Part shown: in pieces, positions 26,501-35,000 of the stretch
Layout: every line of letters begins with the position of its first letter
Position numbering within the stretch: position 1 is the first letter of the stretch
Assembly: GCA_030847615.1 (NCBI GenBank)
Contig: JAUMIR010000005.1
Location: forward strand, 214,256,645-214,320,644
Source: Gambelia wislizenii
Lineage: Eukaryota; Chordata; Lepidosauria; Squamata; Crotaphytidae
DNA: 64,000 nt
Direction: 5' to 3'
Translations under genes and position numbers: made by a program
Notes under the pieces: model-generated
What the model was told of the DNA's origin: nothing
The model's database searches: none
The model's input: the letters and a program-made list of their open reading frames with translations, nothing else

Positions 26501-27381
26501 TGGCACTTTTCTCCAGGCTTCCTTACTCTGATGTATACCCATTGCCCTCAGTGCTATAAAAAAATTATGGTACGTATGGTACTTCAAGCTTAGACTACTA
26601 AATATGAAGAGTAAGGAAGGATGGGACTGGATAGAAGGTTGTTTACTTGTAGGATGGAGGAACAGCCTTCAGTAAACACAAAACTGTCATCAAACTCCAA
26701 CAAAGCTCTTTCAAAATTACTGAGGTGAAACACCATCACTTGAGACAGGCCAAATTATTAACAAGAATTAATAGAATGGATACTCATAGAGGTTACTAAA
26801 TTTCAGTTGCTAAAATTTGGGGCTGTTGGATACTTAACTTAATGACACTGTCTAAATAGTCTCTCTGACTTCACAAAAGCCTTCTGTCTCAGCCAAAATA
26901 CTTTAAATTCACTCCATCCAATTCATTTTACTCCTACCAGCTTTTCTTTATCCTAGCCTCTCTCTTGTAACCCATCCATTCCTCACCAATTCTACAACTC
27001 AACTTTCTGCTATCTCTTTACTAATTGTCATCCAGGAAGGATTATTTCTAAACTGGGTATCAGAATAAGCTTACCTGCTTGGTCCCACCTAGAAATTTTC
27101 TTTAATCATCCCCTGCTTCTCCAAAAACTTAACTAAGCAAAATGATTGTCACACAGACTTGCAACATCATAAAAACACACAACATAAATGTAGTCTTTTT
27201 AGTTAATATTTATTGACAAAACCACTTTTGCAAACATTTTCACTTGTAATGTTTTTATTTCATTTCCCTCCTCTAGAATGAAATGCACGCCTTACTTGAA
27301 AGATACTCTGTAAATGACAACTTAGTTGCTGAAATTGAGAGACTGCGAGAGGAAAATAAAAGACTGCAAGCCCACTACTGA
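2363..27381 (+). CDS. NEDD1: NEDD1, gamma-tubulin ring complex targeting factor (3' part, 11 exons)
   Basis: NEDD1 recruits the gamma-tubulin ring complex to centrosomes and spindle microtubules for microtubule nucleation. The eleven exons join in frame: 2363-2503, 8637-8866, 16451-16652, 17164-17350, 18935-19066, 19422-19469, 19708-19931, 22173-22323, 22760-22916, 25646-25712, 27277-27381. All have AG/GT borders and the total is 1644 bases, 547 codons plus TGA. With the roughly 116 residues missing upstream this gives about 663 residues, against 660 in human. Exons 1-3 here carry the later WD40 blades (motifs NWNDCY, GSLSGEIILHS, GSVSD.GTVTLWD, GLDKRIILYD, AIGSSRGKIYHYD). The middle is low-complexity and Ser-rich with SP sites (HSSPLN, GSPVKEE), as expected of a mitotic kinase substrate. 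The C-terminal 90 residues (GVANSLSEKI, FIQNMIQETLDDFREACHRD, ERLREENKRL) match the gamma-tubulin-binding coiled coil. No frameshift or stop was seen. The identification is by recognition of the protein family. Confidence 0.96.
2787..2905. mobile_element. Foldback (palindromic) MITE, hAT-like
   Basis: Near-palindrome: AATTATGGAGCCCTCCAG on the left, its approximate reverse complement CTGGAGGGCCTCATAATT on the right. The GCCCTCCAGATGTTGTTGGA arm recurs at 23640 and 29345 in this window, showing an interspersed family. Superfamily assignment is tentative. Confidence 0.6.
2906..4334. other. NEDD1 intron, no feature seen
   Basis: AT-rich intron sequence without a recognisable repeat, RNA gene or coding segment. 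Confidence 0.4.
4335..5974 (-). mobile_element. Tc1-family DNA transposon, decayed full-length copy
   Basis: 1640 bases between TA dinucleotides. The extreme ends match for 26 bases with one difference (CAGTTAGGTCCAGAAATAAT on the left, CAATTAGGTCCAGAAATAAT read inward from the right). Similarity continues inward for about 220 bases on each side (roughly 4335-4560 and 5745-5974), so it has long terminal inverted repeats. A broken transposase lies between them on the - strand. It sits in the 6.1-kb NEDD1 intron in antisense orientation. Confidence 0.93.
4589..5733 (-). pseudogene. Tc1 transposase, frameshifted
   Basis: Read on the - strand in several frames, this shows the Tc1 transposase order: a first helix-turn-helix (QAILRLQEKNSIREIAGTLG), a second DNA-binding part (SKSTIKRRLHKSKYRR), then the DDE catalytic region with HGGGSVMAWA, the second Asp in QIDNDPNI, and the Glu in SPHLNPIE. 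A Tc1 transposase would be about 340 residues in one frame; here at least three frame changes break it, so it cannot be active. Confidence 0.9.
5975..8636. other. NEDD1 intron, no feature seen
   Basis: About 2.7 kb of AT-rich intron. No transposon ends, RNA gene or extra exon were recognised. The bases just before 8637 form the polypyrimidine tract and acceptor TTACAG. Confidence 0.4.
8637..8866 (+). CDS. NEDD1: NEDD1 exon (WD40 blades)
   Basis: 230 bases, entering in phase 0 and ending after two bases of a codon (AG). Flanked by TTACAG and GTAGGA. Encodes PVRHLKYSPFKKSLLGSVSD, a WD repeat ending GTVTLWD, and GLDKRIILYDTSSK, matching the NEDD1 propeller. Confidence 0.95.
9330..9475 (+). mobile_element. 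CR1 LINE 3' end fragment
   Basis: Typical CR1 3' terminus: 'gaagtctccttctttggagg', 'ggatggccat', 'tgcatggcagg', 'ggtctcttccaaccctatga' and a final ATTCTATGA. Heavily 5' truncated. Intronic, sense to NEDD1. Confidence 0.85.
9767..9943 (+). repeat. DIRS copy 1 left inverted terminal repeat
   Basis: Matches the reverse complement of 15858-16024, including CACACAGTTGGGTTATTCCT and CATCGCTAGGCAGAATGTGC. The left copy has about 36 extra bases (around 9877-9912) that the right copy lacks, and lacks the GGTAAG-bearing tip of the right copy. Confidence 0.88.
10158..12609 (+). pseudogene. DIRS gag-like ORF, broken
   Basis: Opens at ATG 10158 (MSARGAFKRCVICQ) with a cysteine/histidine-rich start (CxxC, then HC in VHCRAFTPQAHKHR after a frameshift). 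A long Ser/Pro-rich basic segment follows in one open frame at about 10278-11000. A later block (11654-12124) has PNLVVVEASQNR, the segment PSDPEGQKLDIIGKK, and FAAGLSFHVANYSVCMGAYQ, typical of the DIRS ORF1 conserved region. At least three frame breaks separate these parts. Identification rests on position and on resemblance to DIRS ORF1 proteins. Confidence 0.75.
12700..13480 (+). pseudogene. DIRS reverse transcriptase domain
   Basis: RT core in one frame at 12730-13182: YFLVTKKDGG, LDLRGVNWYI, WFASIDLKDAYFHIGI, the LPFGI block and the catalytic box YIDD (in FPYIDDCLIM). DLKDAYFHI and YIDD carry the catalytic aspartates. A stop at 13180-13182 and frame changes interrupt the thumb and connection. 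The sequence style is that of DIRS and Gypsy-like RTs, not of LINEs. Confidence 0.92.
13481..14026 (+). pseudogene. DIRS RNase H domain
   Basis: Open for 181 codons. The four acidic positions of RNase H are visible: Asp in LTTDASMLGWG, Glu in ILELLGIQKAL, Asp in LLITDNTSVMYYL, and Asp in ERNTLSDGLSRSS. It is followed at about 14037-14296 by an LFVSPEN and LWWPRQAWFATLL block, the region after RNase H assigned in DIRS elements to a methyltransferase-like domain. Confidence 0.88.
14392..15492 (+). pseudogene. DIRS tyrosine recombinase
   Basis: N-terminal core-binding part AARRPATHRSYHYKWKKFEA is open from 14392 to 14988. After a frameshift the catalytic part continues with an HSMDVRRAL segment. 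The recombinase box HSMRA (about 15313) and the tyrosine nucleophile in HYRLD (about 15418) follow. One frameshift and in-frame stops near 15170 and 15309 inactivate it. This family cuts and joins the circular DNA intermediate at the target site. Confidence 0.88.
15680..15775 (+). repeat. DIRS copy 1 internal complementary region
   Basis: The first half (CCCAACTGTGTGATTCACAG and onward to about 15715) is the reverse complement of the left terminus near 9767-9800. The second half (from GGTTGCTTACCTGTAACC) is the reverse complement of the right terminus. This is the circle-junction template expected of DIRS1-like elements. Confidence 0.88.
15858..16024 (+). repeat. DIRS copy 1 right inverted terminal repeat
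   Basis: Reverse complement of 9767-9943. It ends in GGTTACAGGTAAGCAACCTG, whose complement is in the internal complementary region. The CAG|GTAAG at 16009-16016 looks like a consensus splice donor. Confidence 0.85.
16451..16652 (+). CDS. NEDD1: NEDD1 exon (WD40 blades)
   Basis: 202 bases; the first base completes the split codon AG|G. Encodes QLRTLVAESPLTAVEFMPEG, then a GTSLAIGSSRGKIYHYDLRK segment and SAHKTSVKCIAL. A competing AG four bases downstream (GCAG) would give an immediate stop, which fixes the acceptor at 16449-16450. The donor is GTAAGA. Confidence 0.93.
17164..17350 (+). CDS. NEDD1: NEDD1 exon (start of linker)
   Basis: 187 bases, phase 0 in, one base carried out. Follows TTTTCAG and precedes GTACAA. 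Encodes SSLKTSNKQACKRSD and a Ser/Thr/Ala-rich stretch with GGVQSAGMV, aligning with the less conserved region after the propeller. Confidence 0.9.
17745..17762 (+). repeat. (GT)n microsatellite
   Basis: Uninterrupted GT dinucleotides within a NEDD1 intron. Confidence 0.85.
18935..19066 (+). CDS. NEDD1: NEDD1 exon (linker)
   Basis: 132 bases with one base split at each side. Encodes FPRSSSLDVIPSKEIDH and NSLGDLFSPLRD, the latter matching a short conserved block of the NEDD1 linker. Flanked by TTGTAG and GTAAGT. Confidence 0.92.
19422..19469 (+). CDS. NEDD1: NEDD1 48-bp exon (linker)
   Basis: A 16-codon exon with both borders in phase 1, encoding AAACKTSEDVPGKA. The order and length match the human segment between the SPIRD and FDFLPQL motifs. 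Acceptor TTATAG, donor GTAAAC. Confidence 0.85.
19708..19931 (+). CDS. NEDD1: NEDD1 exon (linker with SP sites)
   Basis: 224 bases, completing a split Gly codon and ending in phase 0. Contains LPARKNPAG and HSSPLNIFVGSPVKEEDEN, the most conserved part of the NEDD1 linker with two Ser-Pro sites. Acceptor TTCTAG, donor GTACAG. Confidence 0.93.
19932..21014. other. NEDD1 intron with poly(T) tract
   Basis: No repeat family recognised. A run of about 22 T lies near 20680-20701. Confidence 0.4.
21015..21394. mobile_element. Tigger-like MITE with internal GC-rich tandem repeats
   Basis: CAGTAGCACCCCTGTATCC on the left and AGATACGTGGATGCTACTG on the right, flanked by TA. The interior is GC-rich with two to three imperfect copies of a unit containing GCCATTGCAGCCA and AGAAGGGAGGCGAGACCTCC. 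Same architecture as 517-911. Confidence 0.8.
21596..21830 (+). mobile_element. 5S rRNA-derived SINE
   Basis: The first about 110 bases resemble 5S rRNA (CCCTGAAGGTGCCAGATCCC, GGAAGCTAAACAGGGT, TGGGTGGGAGACAGCC). The body continues with 'ggctatatttcagaggaagg' and 'cctatgaaattcacgg', ending in an (AC)n tail. The same family occurs at 29055-29287. Substitutions in the internal control regions make this copy a fossil and not a 5S gene. Confidence 0.88.
22173..22323 (+). CDS. NEDD1: NEDD1 exon (linker to C-terminal domain)
   Basis: 151 bases, ending with one base of a split codon before GTAAGT. Encodes FSSSSSDSANLNSPPLV and ends ESPMNGTTTS. The start is chosen after CCTTCCCTCCCAAAG because the tract is strongly pyrimidine-rich and the total protein length then matches human. 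An in-frame acceptor at 22131 (TTTTTACAG) would add 14 residues. Confidence 0.8.
22760..22916 (+). CDS. NEDD1: NEDD1 exon (gamma-tubulin-binding region)
   Basis: 157 bases encoding PKITSAVTAGVANSLSEKIV and FIQNMIQETLDDF, the conserved start of the C-terminal gamma-tubulin interaction domain. Acceptor GCATAG, donor GTGAAT. Confidence 0.95.
23640..23755. mobile_element. Foldback MITE, same family as 2787-2905
   Basis: Left arm GATCCTCCAGATGTTGTTGG and an approximate inverted right arm CATCCTCTGGAGAGCC. Boundaries are approximate. Confidence 0.5.
25308..25535. mobile_element. Tigger-like MITE
   Basis: CAGTTGACCATTGGTGTCTG at the left and ACAGAGGGCCAGCTG at the right, each next to TA. Shares the 'tatataaaatggcaaaatca' style body with 1790-2019, in the opposite orientation. 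Confidence 0.8.
25646..25712 (+). CDS. NEDD1: NEDD1 exon (coiled coil)
   Basis: 67 bases; completes AG|G and encodes EACHRDIVNLQVEMIKQFHV then QL, nearly identical to vertebrate NEDD1. Acceptor CCTAG, donor GTATGT. Confidence 0.96.
26060..26325 (+). mobile_element. tRNA-derived SINE with L2-like tail
   Basis: The head has a pol III A box (TGGCGCAGTGG) and B box (GTTCGATTCC). The tail is GCAGGGTATAAATAAATAAA, the same type as the L2 3' end at 59740-59760. It cannot be a tRNA gene because no cloverleaf follows the B box and the body is about 265 bases. Confidence 0.82.
27277..27381 (+). CDS. NEDD1: NEDD1 last coding exon
   Basis: 105 bases including TGA. Encodes NEMHALLERYSVNDNL then AEIERLREENKRLQAHY, a leucine-heptad coiled coil that ends the protein as in other vertebrates. 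Confidence 0.97.
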   Translation, partial: NEMHALLERYSVNDNLVAEIERLREENKRLQAHY

Positions 27382-28010
27382 CAATCCCTGTTAATGGAAG
27401 GAAAATGAGTTGAATGGTTGTGCTCAGGCATCATGATCTGTCCAATACTGATGTCTAGTGTAAACTCAGTATTTTTTCCAGAACTTTTTTTAATTATAGA
27501 AAAAGCAATTCATAACATATTAATACAGAAAAAATGCACTAATAATGTTTGTATCAAAGTGTTTTTATGGTAAACTTGAACACATTATTTGTAACCAGAA
27601 ACTAGCAGGAATATTGTTAACCAGTTTTAGTTGTATACAAAGTGCCTTTATAAAAAGGGAAACTAACAGGAAATGTATTTTGTATAAGAATTTATTAGCC
27701 TTCTCTGTCCCGATAAATTTATGATATTTTGGCATTTGGGTGATTTTTCATAATGAAGTCTTTCTATGAGAATTTCTTTTCCTTTGGCTGAAGAAACATT
27801 CAGATGTCTGGCTCTTAGAGTTGAGGTTTTTTAAAAGTGTATATGCTTTATTCGCAGTAGACTTCTTTTCTTTAAATGTTGCTTTGTAAGTGTAGGATGC
27901 AAGTTTGTTTTGTTGCAATTGATTTATGTATTAATTTGTGTATTTACTTAATTTAATAGCACACTTGATTAATTTGCTCAGTTTGAATAAATAATTTGTG
28001 GATTTCTGCA
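27382..28010 (+). other. NEDD1: NEDD1 3' UTR
   Basis: AT-rich sequence continuing from the stop codon to just past the first good AATAAA (27986-27991). The exact cleavage site is not visible; the end given is an estimate about 20 bases after the signal. Confidence 0.7.
27986..27991 (+). terminator. Polyadenylation signal AATAAA
   Basis: Canonical hexamer about 600 bases after the NEDD1 stop, followed by TG- and T-containing sequence. Confidence 0.7.
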
Positions 28011-28869
28011 TAAACATATGGTTCATATGCTGCATTTCTGGATTTCAGTGTAATCCCCATTCCTTTCTTTGGGGTAAAAAGTAGACATCCAGTCTGGTGA
28101 CAGTCTGCATTTGCCAGTTTGACTTAACTGCAGGTTACTGCTCTGCATTTGTGGCTGAAAAGATGTATTGACTGCTCTCTACCATTTTATAAGTGATTGG
28201 AGCAAAAAACAGGTTCATACTATGTCATTATTTGACACTGTCTTGTAAACAATGGCTAATTGTTATATAAACACAATTGGCCTACCATTGGCTTCATGCA
28301 ACCATTTCCCCCCATTCACCAGTCTTGGGTGTGTGTGTGCTAAAGCCACTGCCTCTCACATTCCGGGGTCCAGGCTATACTATACATAATCTGTAGCTAA
28401 AGACCACTTTTTAAAATTCTAAAGTAAAGTTATGCTGCCTTGAACTGCCTTGGGGCCAGAGGGTGGAAAAGGCTTAAAATATCCTCCATTTTTTTGTGTC
28501 TAAAAATGCCTTTCTCTTTAAAAACAACAACAACACCTCAGTTTTGGTACCAATTAAATATGTTTGGGACCATGTGTGCACACTTGTTTAATGCAGTATA
28601 TAGTCTGACATTTAAAAGACAGAAAGAGCATCAAGATGATCCTGATAGAAAATTTGGCTAAAACTAACAATAAATTTTAGCACAGACAAATATAAACCTT
28701 GGCATGTGAGCAGGAAGACTCATGTAAGCAGTACATGTAAAAAGGTTTTAGTGGGTTTAGTAGACTAAAGCTGAGAATGAGTCATATAATTTGGTGGCTA
28801 AAATTCTGATGTACATCTAGCTTACATCTGCAGAAATATGGTGGTTCAATCAGCTGGTCCAACTGTTAT
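28011..28869. other. Intergenic, nothing recognised
   Basis: AT-rich sequence downstream of NEDD1 without a recognisable repeat or gene. Confidence 0.4.
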
Positions 28870-29330
28870 GCTTTAGTTAGGCCTCTTCTGGAGTATGTTA
28901 CCCAGTTCTGGGCACCAAGTGTATGGATAATATTGAAAAATGAATGTGTCTAGATAAGTGTGATAAGGACATGGGCCTAGAAGCCAGGTCCTATGAGGAA
29001 GATTGAAGGTACTGGGTATCTTTAGCTTGGTAAAGGGATCACTGAGAGAAAGAGTGTGTGTGTGCCTTCAGGTCACCTGTCAACTAATGGCAACCCCATG
29101 ACTTTCATAGGGTTTTCTTAGGCAAGGAATACTCAGAGATGGTTTTGCCAGTTCCTTCCTCTGAAATATAGCCTACAGCACTTGGTGTTTGTTGGCAGTC
29201 TCCCATCCAGGTACTAACCAGGACTGACCCTGCTTAGCTTCCAAGATCAGATGGGATCCAGTGCTTTTGGAGTATGGCTCCCTCTGATGAGAGAAAGAGC
29301 AACCATATTAAAATGTTTGAAGAACTGCTG
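28870..29330 (+). mobile_element. CR1 LINE fragment, split by a SINE
   Basis: CR1 3' region: 'tagttaggcctcttctggag', 'cccagttctgggcacc', then after the SINE 'caaccatattaaaatgtttg' (compare 'agccatgtttaaatatttg' in the CR1 at 38853-39336). The two parts become contiguous when 29055-29299 (SINE plus one duplication) is removed. Confidence 0.75.
29055..29287 (-). mobile_element. 5S rRNA-derived SINE with 12-bp target duplication
   Basis: On the - strand: GGATCCCATCTGATCTTGGA then GCTAAGCAGGGTCAGTCCTG and TACCTGGATGGGAGACTGCC, closely following 5S rRNA. The body is 'ggctatatttcagaggaagg', with a terminal (AC)n tail. The duplication TGAGAGAAAGAG flanks it exactly at 29043-29054 and 29288-29299. 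Confidence 0.92.
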
Positions 29331-29344
29331 CCGCAGATCAGGAG

Positions 29345-29475
29345 TGCGAAAAGTGCAGCCCTCTGGATGTTGGATTGCTTCTCCCTACATTCCTCACCTT
29401 TGATTATGCTGGCAAGGGCTGATAGGAATTTCAGTACCACAGCATCTGGAGGGTTGTACTTTGCCCATCCCTACT
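29345..29475. mobile_element. Foldback MITE, same family as 2787-2905
   Basis: Left arm AAAGTGCAGCCCTCTGGATG, inverted right arm CATCTGGAGGGTTGTACTTT. The arms pair over about 20 bases with few mismatches. Confidence 0.65.
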
Positions 29476-31160
29476 GCAGATTATGCAACAAATTGGCTTT
29501 TTCTTTACTTAAAGGGTAGGATTCCCCCTCCCCCCCCCAAAAAATGTATTTAGATTGATGACCACCTACAAGAATTCTTCTAGCAGTAGATTTTCTGCAC
29601 TGGCTGATTTGGTAGTTCATTGATAGATGTACTCCAGTGGTTCCCTGTCAAATGGAGAAGAGTGATGAGAGATGCCATAATGTGGTCACACCTGGGCACA
29701 CCCAGAGAAGCTCATGCCCTTCCTTTCTTCCTACCTTTAGAATTGGGCCAATAAAACATCTGGCTTCATAAGCCATCTTTGAAGGGAAGCTCAGGAAATT
29801 ACCTTGGATTTTACAACTCAGTGTTACCTTCCTATCTGTAGTTTCTTTCATGTAACATCACATCCTTAGGCTAAGGCCTCCTTTGATCTCAGTGATTGAG
29901 TGTATCAACAGACAAATGGTTAACTACCTACGTGACAAAGAGCCTATATAACCTGTAAGTCCTGGAGAAAAAAGTTTCTGCTCATTTTCATCATGTCTCT
30001 CTTGCTTGCTGTAACTATCTGCCTGCCTGCATTGCTTTGACTGAGATGCAGTGTCCACTGTTCTCTCCTAATGTCTTTCTACATGATTAGACTACATGAC
30101 ACCTGAGGTCCCTTCAACTCACACAGTGTATAGATACAGCTTTGCAGGGGTGGGTAGCCTACCTCTTAATGCAATAAGGTTGACTTTAAGGGTAAGAACT
30201 CTTCATTTTTGTTACAAGGAGGGACACAGTTGGTATGTTCTGTCTTAGACATGACAGTGCCTTGAGTTGCCTCTGTGTGCGTGTGTGTGTGGGGGTGAAG
30301 TTAGTATTTTAACTTGAAGCAGTGCTCTTCTCTCTCCACCTCAGTGCCGTCTTTAACCATGTTGCACTTCATGCATCTTAGGCAGTCGCCTTTATGCCGT
30401 AAGTGTATATGCTACCAAAACAGAACAACCCACTTAGTTTTTAAGGTGCCCCACTAGTCTTTGTTATAACATTTAACATGACAGTCCCTAGAATCTGTAG
30501 AAGTATAGTGACTTGAACCAGAAAAGTTGGCCTTTTCTCATATTTGAAGGTAACCTTTGAAATGTTTCCCTGTTCATGCCACAAATAAAGGGTGTGTGAT
30601 ATTTAGAAGAATAAACGAAAACTCTGCAGCAATTGTACAGGCTTTTCATCAGGGACTTTATAGCTGATGACTATTCTAACACTGAAACTGATGATGATGA
30701 TATGAAATAATCCTTGTGGGAATTCTTGTGAAAGGTAAAGCATTTAACTGCATGAATAGCTGTAGCTTCTTATACTGAAAATGCATATTATTTTGGCAGA
30801 AGATATAAAACACTTAGATAGCACATGTCAAAACAGAACAGTACTTGTCTTCCTCCTCTCTCCTTCATCCCACCCCCATTAATGCATTGCTCACTTTCAG
30901 CCTCTCACAAAATGTGAGAAAACTTACAAGATGTACTGCTATACTTTTGTATGCTGCATAGCTGAAAATTAATGGAGCATTCAAAATGTGTTAATGTCTA
31001 GACATAAAACAGAAGTATCTTTAAAAGGAAGAAAACTGAGTACTTTGAAACTGAGTACTTTATTTGATTCACAGAAGCATGGTTGATCTTTTTGGAATAT
31101 TTTATTTCTTTTTGGCTTTAAAAATTAGAGGCACCTGAATCACATGTAGATGTAAGCCTA
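29476..31160. other. Intergenic, nothing recognised
   Basis: Unique-looking sequence with a C-rich run near 29525-29540. No element ends or coding homology were seen. Confidence 0.4.
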
Positions 31161-31164
31161 TGAT

Positions 31165-31405
31165 TATGTTGTTGTTGTGTGCTTTCAAGTCATTTCTGAC
31201 TTACGGGACCCTAAGGTGAACCTATCATGGGAGGTTCTTGGCAGAATTTGTTGAGAGAGGGTTTTTACTTTGCTTTCTGAAGCTGAGAGAGTCTGACATG
31301 CCCAAGGTCACCCAGTGGGTTGCCATGAGTGAGCGGGGATTTAAACCCTGGTCTCCCAGTGTCCTAGTCCAACACTCAAATCATTATACCATTCTGGCTC
31401 TCTAC
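31165..31405 (-). mobile_element. tRNA-derived CORE-SINE (MIR-like)
   Basis: On the - strand: tRNA-like head with 'agaccagggtttaaatccc' (decayed B box), then the CORE block GGTGACCTTGGGCATGTCAG, and the tail 'aaatgacttgaaagcacaca' with (CAA)n. Same family at 43620 and 46411. Confidence 0.85.
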
Positions 31406-33099
31406 ATACATACATATCCCCCACCCCAGTTTTCTCAATGTTTCCTTTCCCAGTCATCTAGCAAGACTATTTCTGTTTTAAAATGAACTTTTAAAAGTGT
31501 TTAAGGAGGACTGCAACGTGATAAGTGTATTCTGTGCTGTGGGTTTCTTTTTTGGGAATGCAGAAATGTGGCCATCAACATTGAATAAAGTTGGTTGAAA
31601 TTTCTATTTAAAATTTCTGTTTTGAAACAATAAAATGCTTAGTAATTTTTGAAGTACCACAGCTATGGGAGATCTGTATTCTTCCCATCTTATTGGGAAC
31701 TGGAAAAAATCACTATAAAATACAGTTAAACTAAGTCATTGTTAGAAGCAGTGCATATTGTCCATTGATTAATGTGCCAACTTTTGTGATTTTTGTGGGA
31801 AAAGGTGGGAGAAAGTAAGACTCAAACCATAGTGAGGGCTTAATTCATGGAAATTGCAACCTTTATATATACTTTCCTAGAAAAATAAACATCATTGCAT
31901 TCAGTGGAACTGTAAGATTGTGATTTGAGCAGTTTTCCCACTATGAAAACACATTTCTTTTTTCTGTGAACTGGTCTTTATTTTTTTAGATTTCCTTTTC
32001 TTTGATGCAAAAAATCCTTTGTTATATACTTCACATATAATCATTCAACACAACAAAATAAATTCAATATACATACCTTAGAATAATTCTTGGGATGGCA
32101 TGGAGGAGCAATCCCACCGCTATTGGGTTTCATCCCTGCCTGCCAACCCAACTAGGCAGGAGTCCACATTCTTTTTCTGTTTGATCTGTTAAGACTCCTT
32201 CCCTTCTCAGCCAGTTTTTTCTATCTGCCCTGCCAACCTGATGTGTTTTGCCCTTCTTAGGTGTAGAGAGGTTAAAATTTTAGCAAAATTAGCCAGTTAT
32301 AAGGCAGGATTAAAAATGGAGATAAATAATAGGGAGGATAAAAGGAGAATATGAACATTAGAAAGGAGAGAACAGAAAAGAAAAATAAAGTCACAATGCA
32401 AACTTTTTGGCAGTGGCTGTGAAAAAGCTAAGAGTAAAAATTGCCTAGATGACTGCTGCATCGTGTGTCTCTATGGATGAACAAAAAGAGGAACTAAGGA
32501 GAATATTTCTTTCCTCTAGTGAGAGCAAGGTGAAGAAGATTGTTGTGCAGGCTTCTCACAAATAGAGTGAGAAAAACTAGCAGAGGCAGAAATTCCAATT
32601 TAAGGAGTCTGTCAGTTCCTCACAAAAAGCTAAAAAGAAAAGACAGTTGGATAAAGATGCTAAATCCACTGCTTTAGCCTTACCCTGATCAGAGAAAAGC
32701 AGCACAACAGTGGCAGAATCTCTGAAGGTTACTTCCAGTTGCCATCTTGAAATGGTAGATATGAAGGAAATGGGTGGAGCTGCATTAGAACATAACTCTG
32801 CAGTGAGGGCATGCCCACTTCCATCAGCTTTAGCGCCAGTGCTGTGATGAGACAGAAAACGAAGAGCAGCCTCAAGCAAAATGGCTTGGCTTATAATCCA
32901 TGAAAGCAGTTTACACCAGAGTTCCTAGCTTAATATGAATGGAATGTTTAAAGATGTACCATTCATGAGACAAATGGAGCAGGCCAGAGATCAATTAATA
33001 TAGGAGAAAATAACAGAGCCTGGTATATTTAAAATGAATTCTGAGTTGAATACATTCTCTTAATTTCAGTGTATGATTAGAGATGCAATTAATGAATTG

Positions 33100-34560
33100 A
33101 GATCTATATTAGCATGAGTTGTCATACTCAAGTGCAAATATTCAAAACCAATCTAATGAATTCAGAAATATTAATTCACAGGTCAATGAGTGGAGAAATG
33201 ATAACCCAGCGCATGCAATTAATTCTAATCAATCAAACTTTGATGTATCTGATTTTATGAATTCATTGGGCATGATGGATTGTTATTGTAAGGGGCACCA
33301 ACATCAAAAGTGCATGGCAGGACATAATAGGCAAGAGGCAAAGAATAATTGGATTAGATAAGGTGCCATGTAAAAATATCCAAGAAAATAGAGAAAAGCA
33401 GCTCTAATGGACAGCTTAGAAGGACAGAAACCTAAGAAAATGTATGAAGAAATCTAAGCATATGGAAATGGAAGATTTCAATATGTAAAATGAGGATTGT
33501 CAAGAGGAGACATTAAATAAAGGATGAATATTCAGAGGGTGAATATAATTCCGAAGAGGAGGAAGAGGAGGAAGAACTTGAATTCAAACAGGTTCTTTCA
33601 ATCTGATTCACTAAAGAGTTTATTAAAGAGAGTGTTGCAAACTTTGGAATTCATAAATTCAGACAGTAGTCAATCCCAGGTTGTGTATACAATGGAGGAT
33701 AAAGTAGCATCAGTGAATCAAAAGCAGACATCTCAAGATGATGACTCCCCTAAACACTAGAATATATTTAGAATATGGTCTAAAGCTATATGCTTTTTGG
33801 GGAAAGGACATAGAATTCTTAAAAGTCTCACTCATGGATGGCCCTACTGCAGCCTTGATTTTAGGAGTGATTGTCACATGTGAGGGTGATAGCACTTACA
33901 AGAAGTAGATGAAAGGAGAGCCAATCCAGCTTTTAAAAAGGCGCACAAGGCTTTGGCAATTAAAGCATCATTAGCAGTAGTGTTGTGGATACAGGAAATT
34001 TTACAGGGAAAGGATTTAGAGGAACATACTTTACATAGAACATTAGGTAGAGTGGAGAAAGTGCTATAGTTTGTGGTGGATGTAGGACATGATTCCATAG
34101 CATTTGCTGCACAAAGTATCAATGCAATTCTTGTAGTTTGAAGGTGTCTGTGGTTATGCCACTGGGAGACTGACTAAAAATCAAGAAGCAACTTAGCATA
34201 TTTACAATTTAAAGAATTGCTGTTTGGGGAACAAGCTTACAGAACGTTTTAGTGAAAGTTAAAGACAAAAAACAGGTGATGCTAACTGTTCAAAGGAAGA
34301 CATCTGATTGGAAATTATTTAGGTGAGGATTTTCTTCCTTTCAGGGAGGAAGAGAAAATGGTCAGCAAACAGATTATAGATTTCAGAGACAACAATGATT
34401 TTGATGTTGTCCACAATTTTGTAGATCTGGATTGTTCCCTGGGCAGTCTTAAGGAAGAGGATATATCTCTAAATGGAGTAAAAACCAATATTGACAAACA
34501 GAGGGCTCCCATAGAGAATTATAGACAAACAACAATGGATCAGTGGGTAATTCAAGTGGT
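33100..34560 (+). pseudogene. Probable DIRS gag-like region, decayed
   Basis: Short Asn/Ser-rich and Lys/Arg-rich open stretches (for example 33119-33361 and 33524-33760) upstream of the RT. Assigned only by position relative to RT in a DIRS element; sequence similarity to copy 1 gag is not obvious. Confidence 0.4.
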
Positions 34561-35000
34561 AACATCAAGATACAAGATATTATTCAACAAAAGGCTGAAA
34601 AGCAGGTATGCTACTTCATCAGTAGGAAAGGATGCAGTCAAGAGGTGGATAATATTGCCCAAAATACAGCACTTATTGGAGACAGGAGCAACAGAAGAAG
34701 TCCCAGTGGACTAGTGGTACACTGGGGTTTAGTCTACCTTTTTTACTCTGCCAAAAAGCAATGGAACTTATCATCCAGTTTTGAATCTCAAGTATCTCAA
34801 TTCTTTCATGAGATACATGAGGTTCAAAATGGAGACATTGCAAAGAATAAAGAAGAATTTGAGAGAAGGGGACCTAATGGTCTCAATAGATTTGAAGGAA
34901 GCATACCTCCATGTGCCATTGGTGGTGGTGAACAGGATAGATTTAAGATTCCAGTATCAGGAGAAACACTACTAATTCATGGCTTTACCATTCAAAGTAA
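34560..35000 (+). pseudogene. DIRS copy 2 reverse transcriptase fragment
   Basis: In changing frames the order is right for a DIRS RT: FTLPKSNGT, LNLKYLNSFMRYMRFKMETL, then GDLMVSIDLKEAYLHVPL. DLKEAYLHV corresponds to the first catalytic Asp motif. The LPFG block and the YIDD box are missing, because the sequence leaves DIRS homology near 35000. Confidence 0.85.

Noticed and set aside
29160..29275. 5S rRNA gene on the - strand
   Set aside because: The 5S-like part is fused to a SINE body with tail and flanking target duplication, so it is a retroposed SINE.
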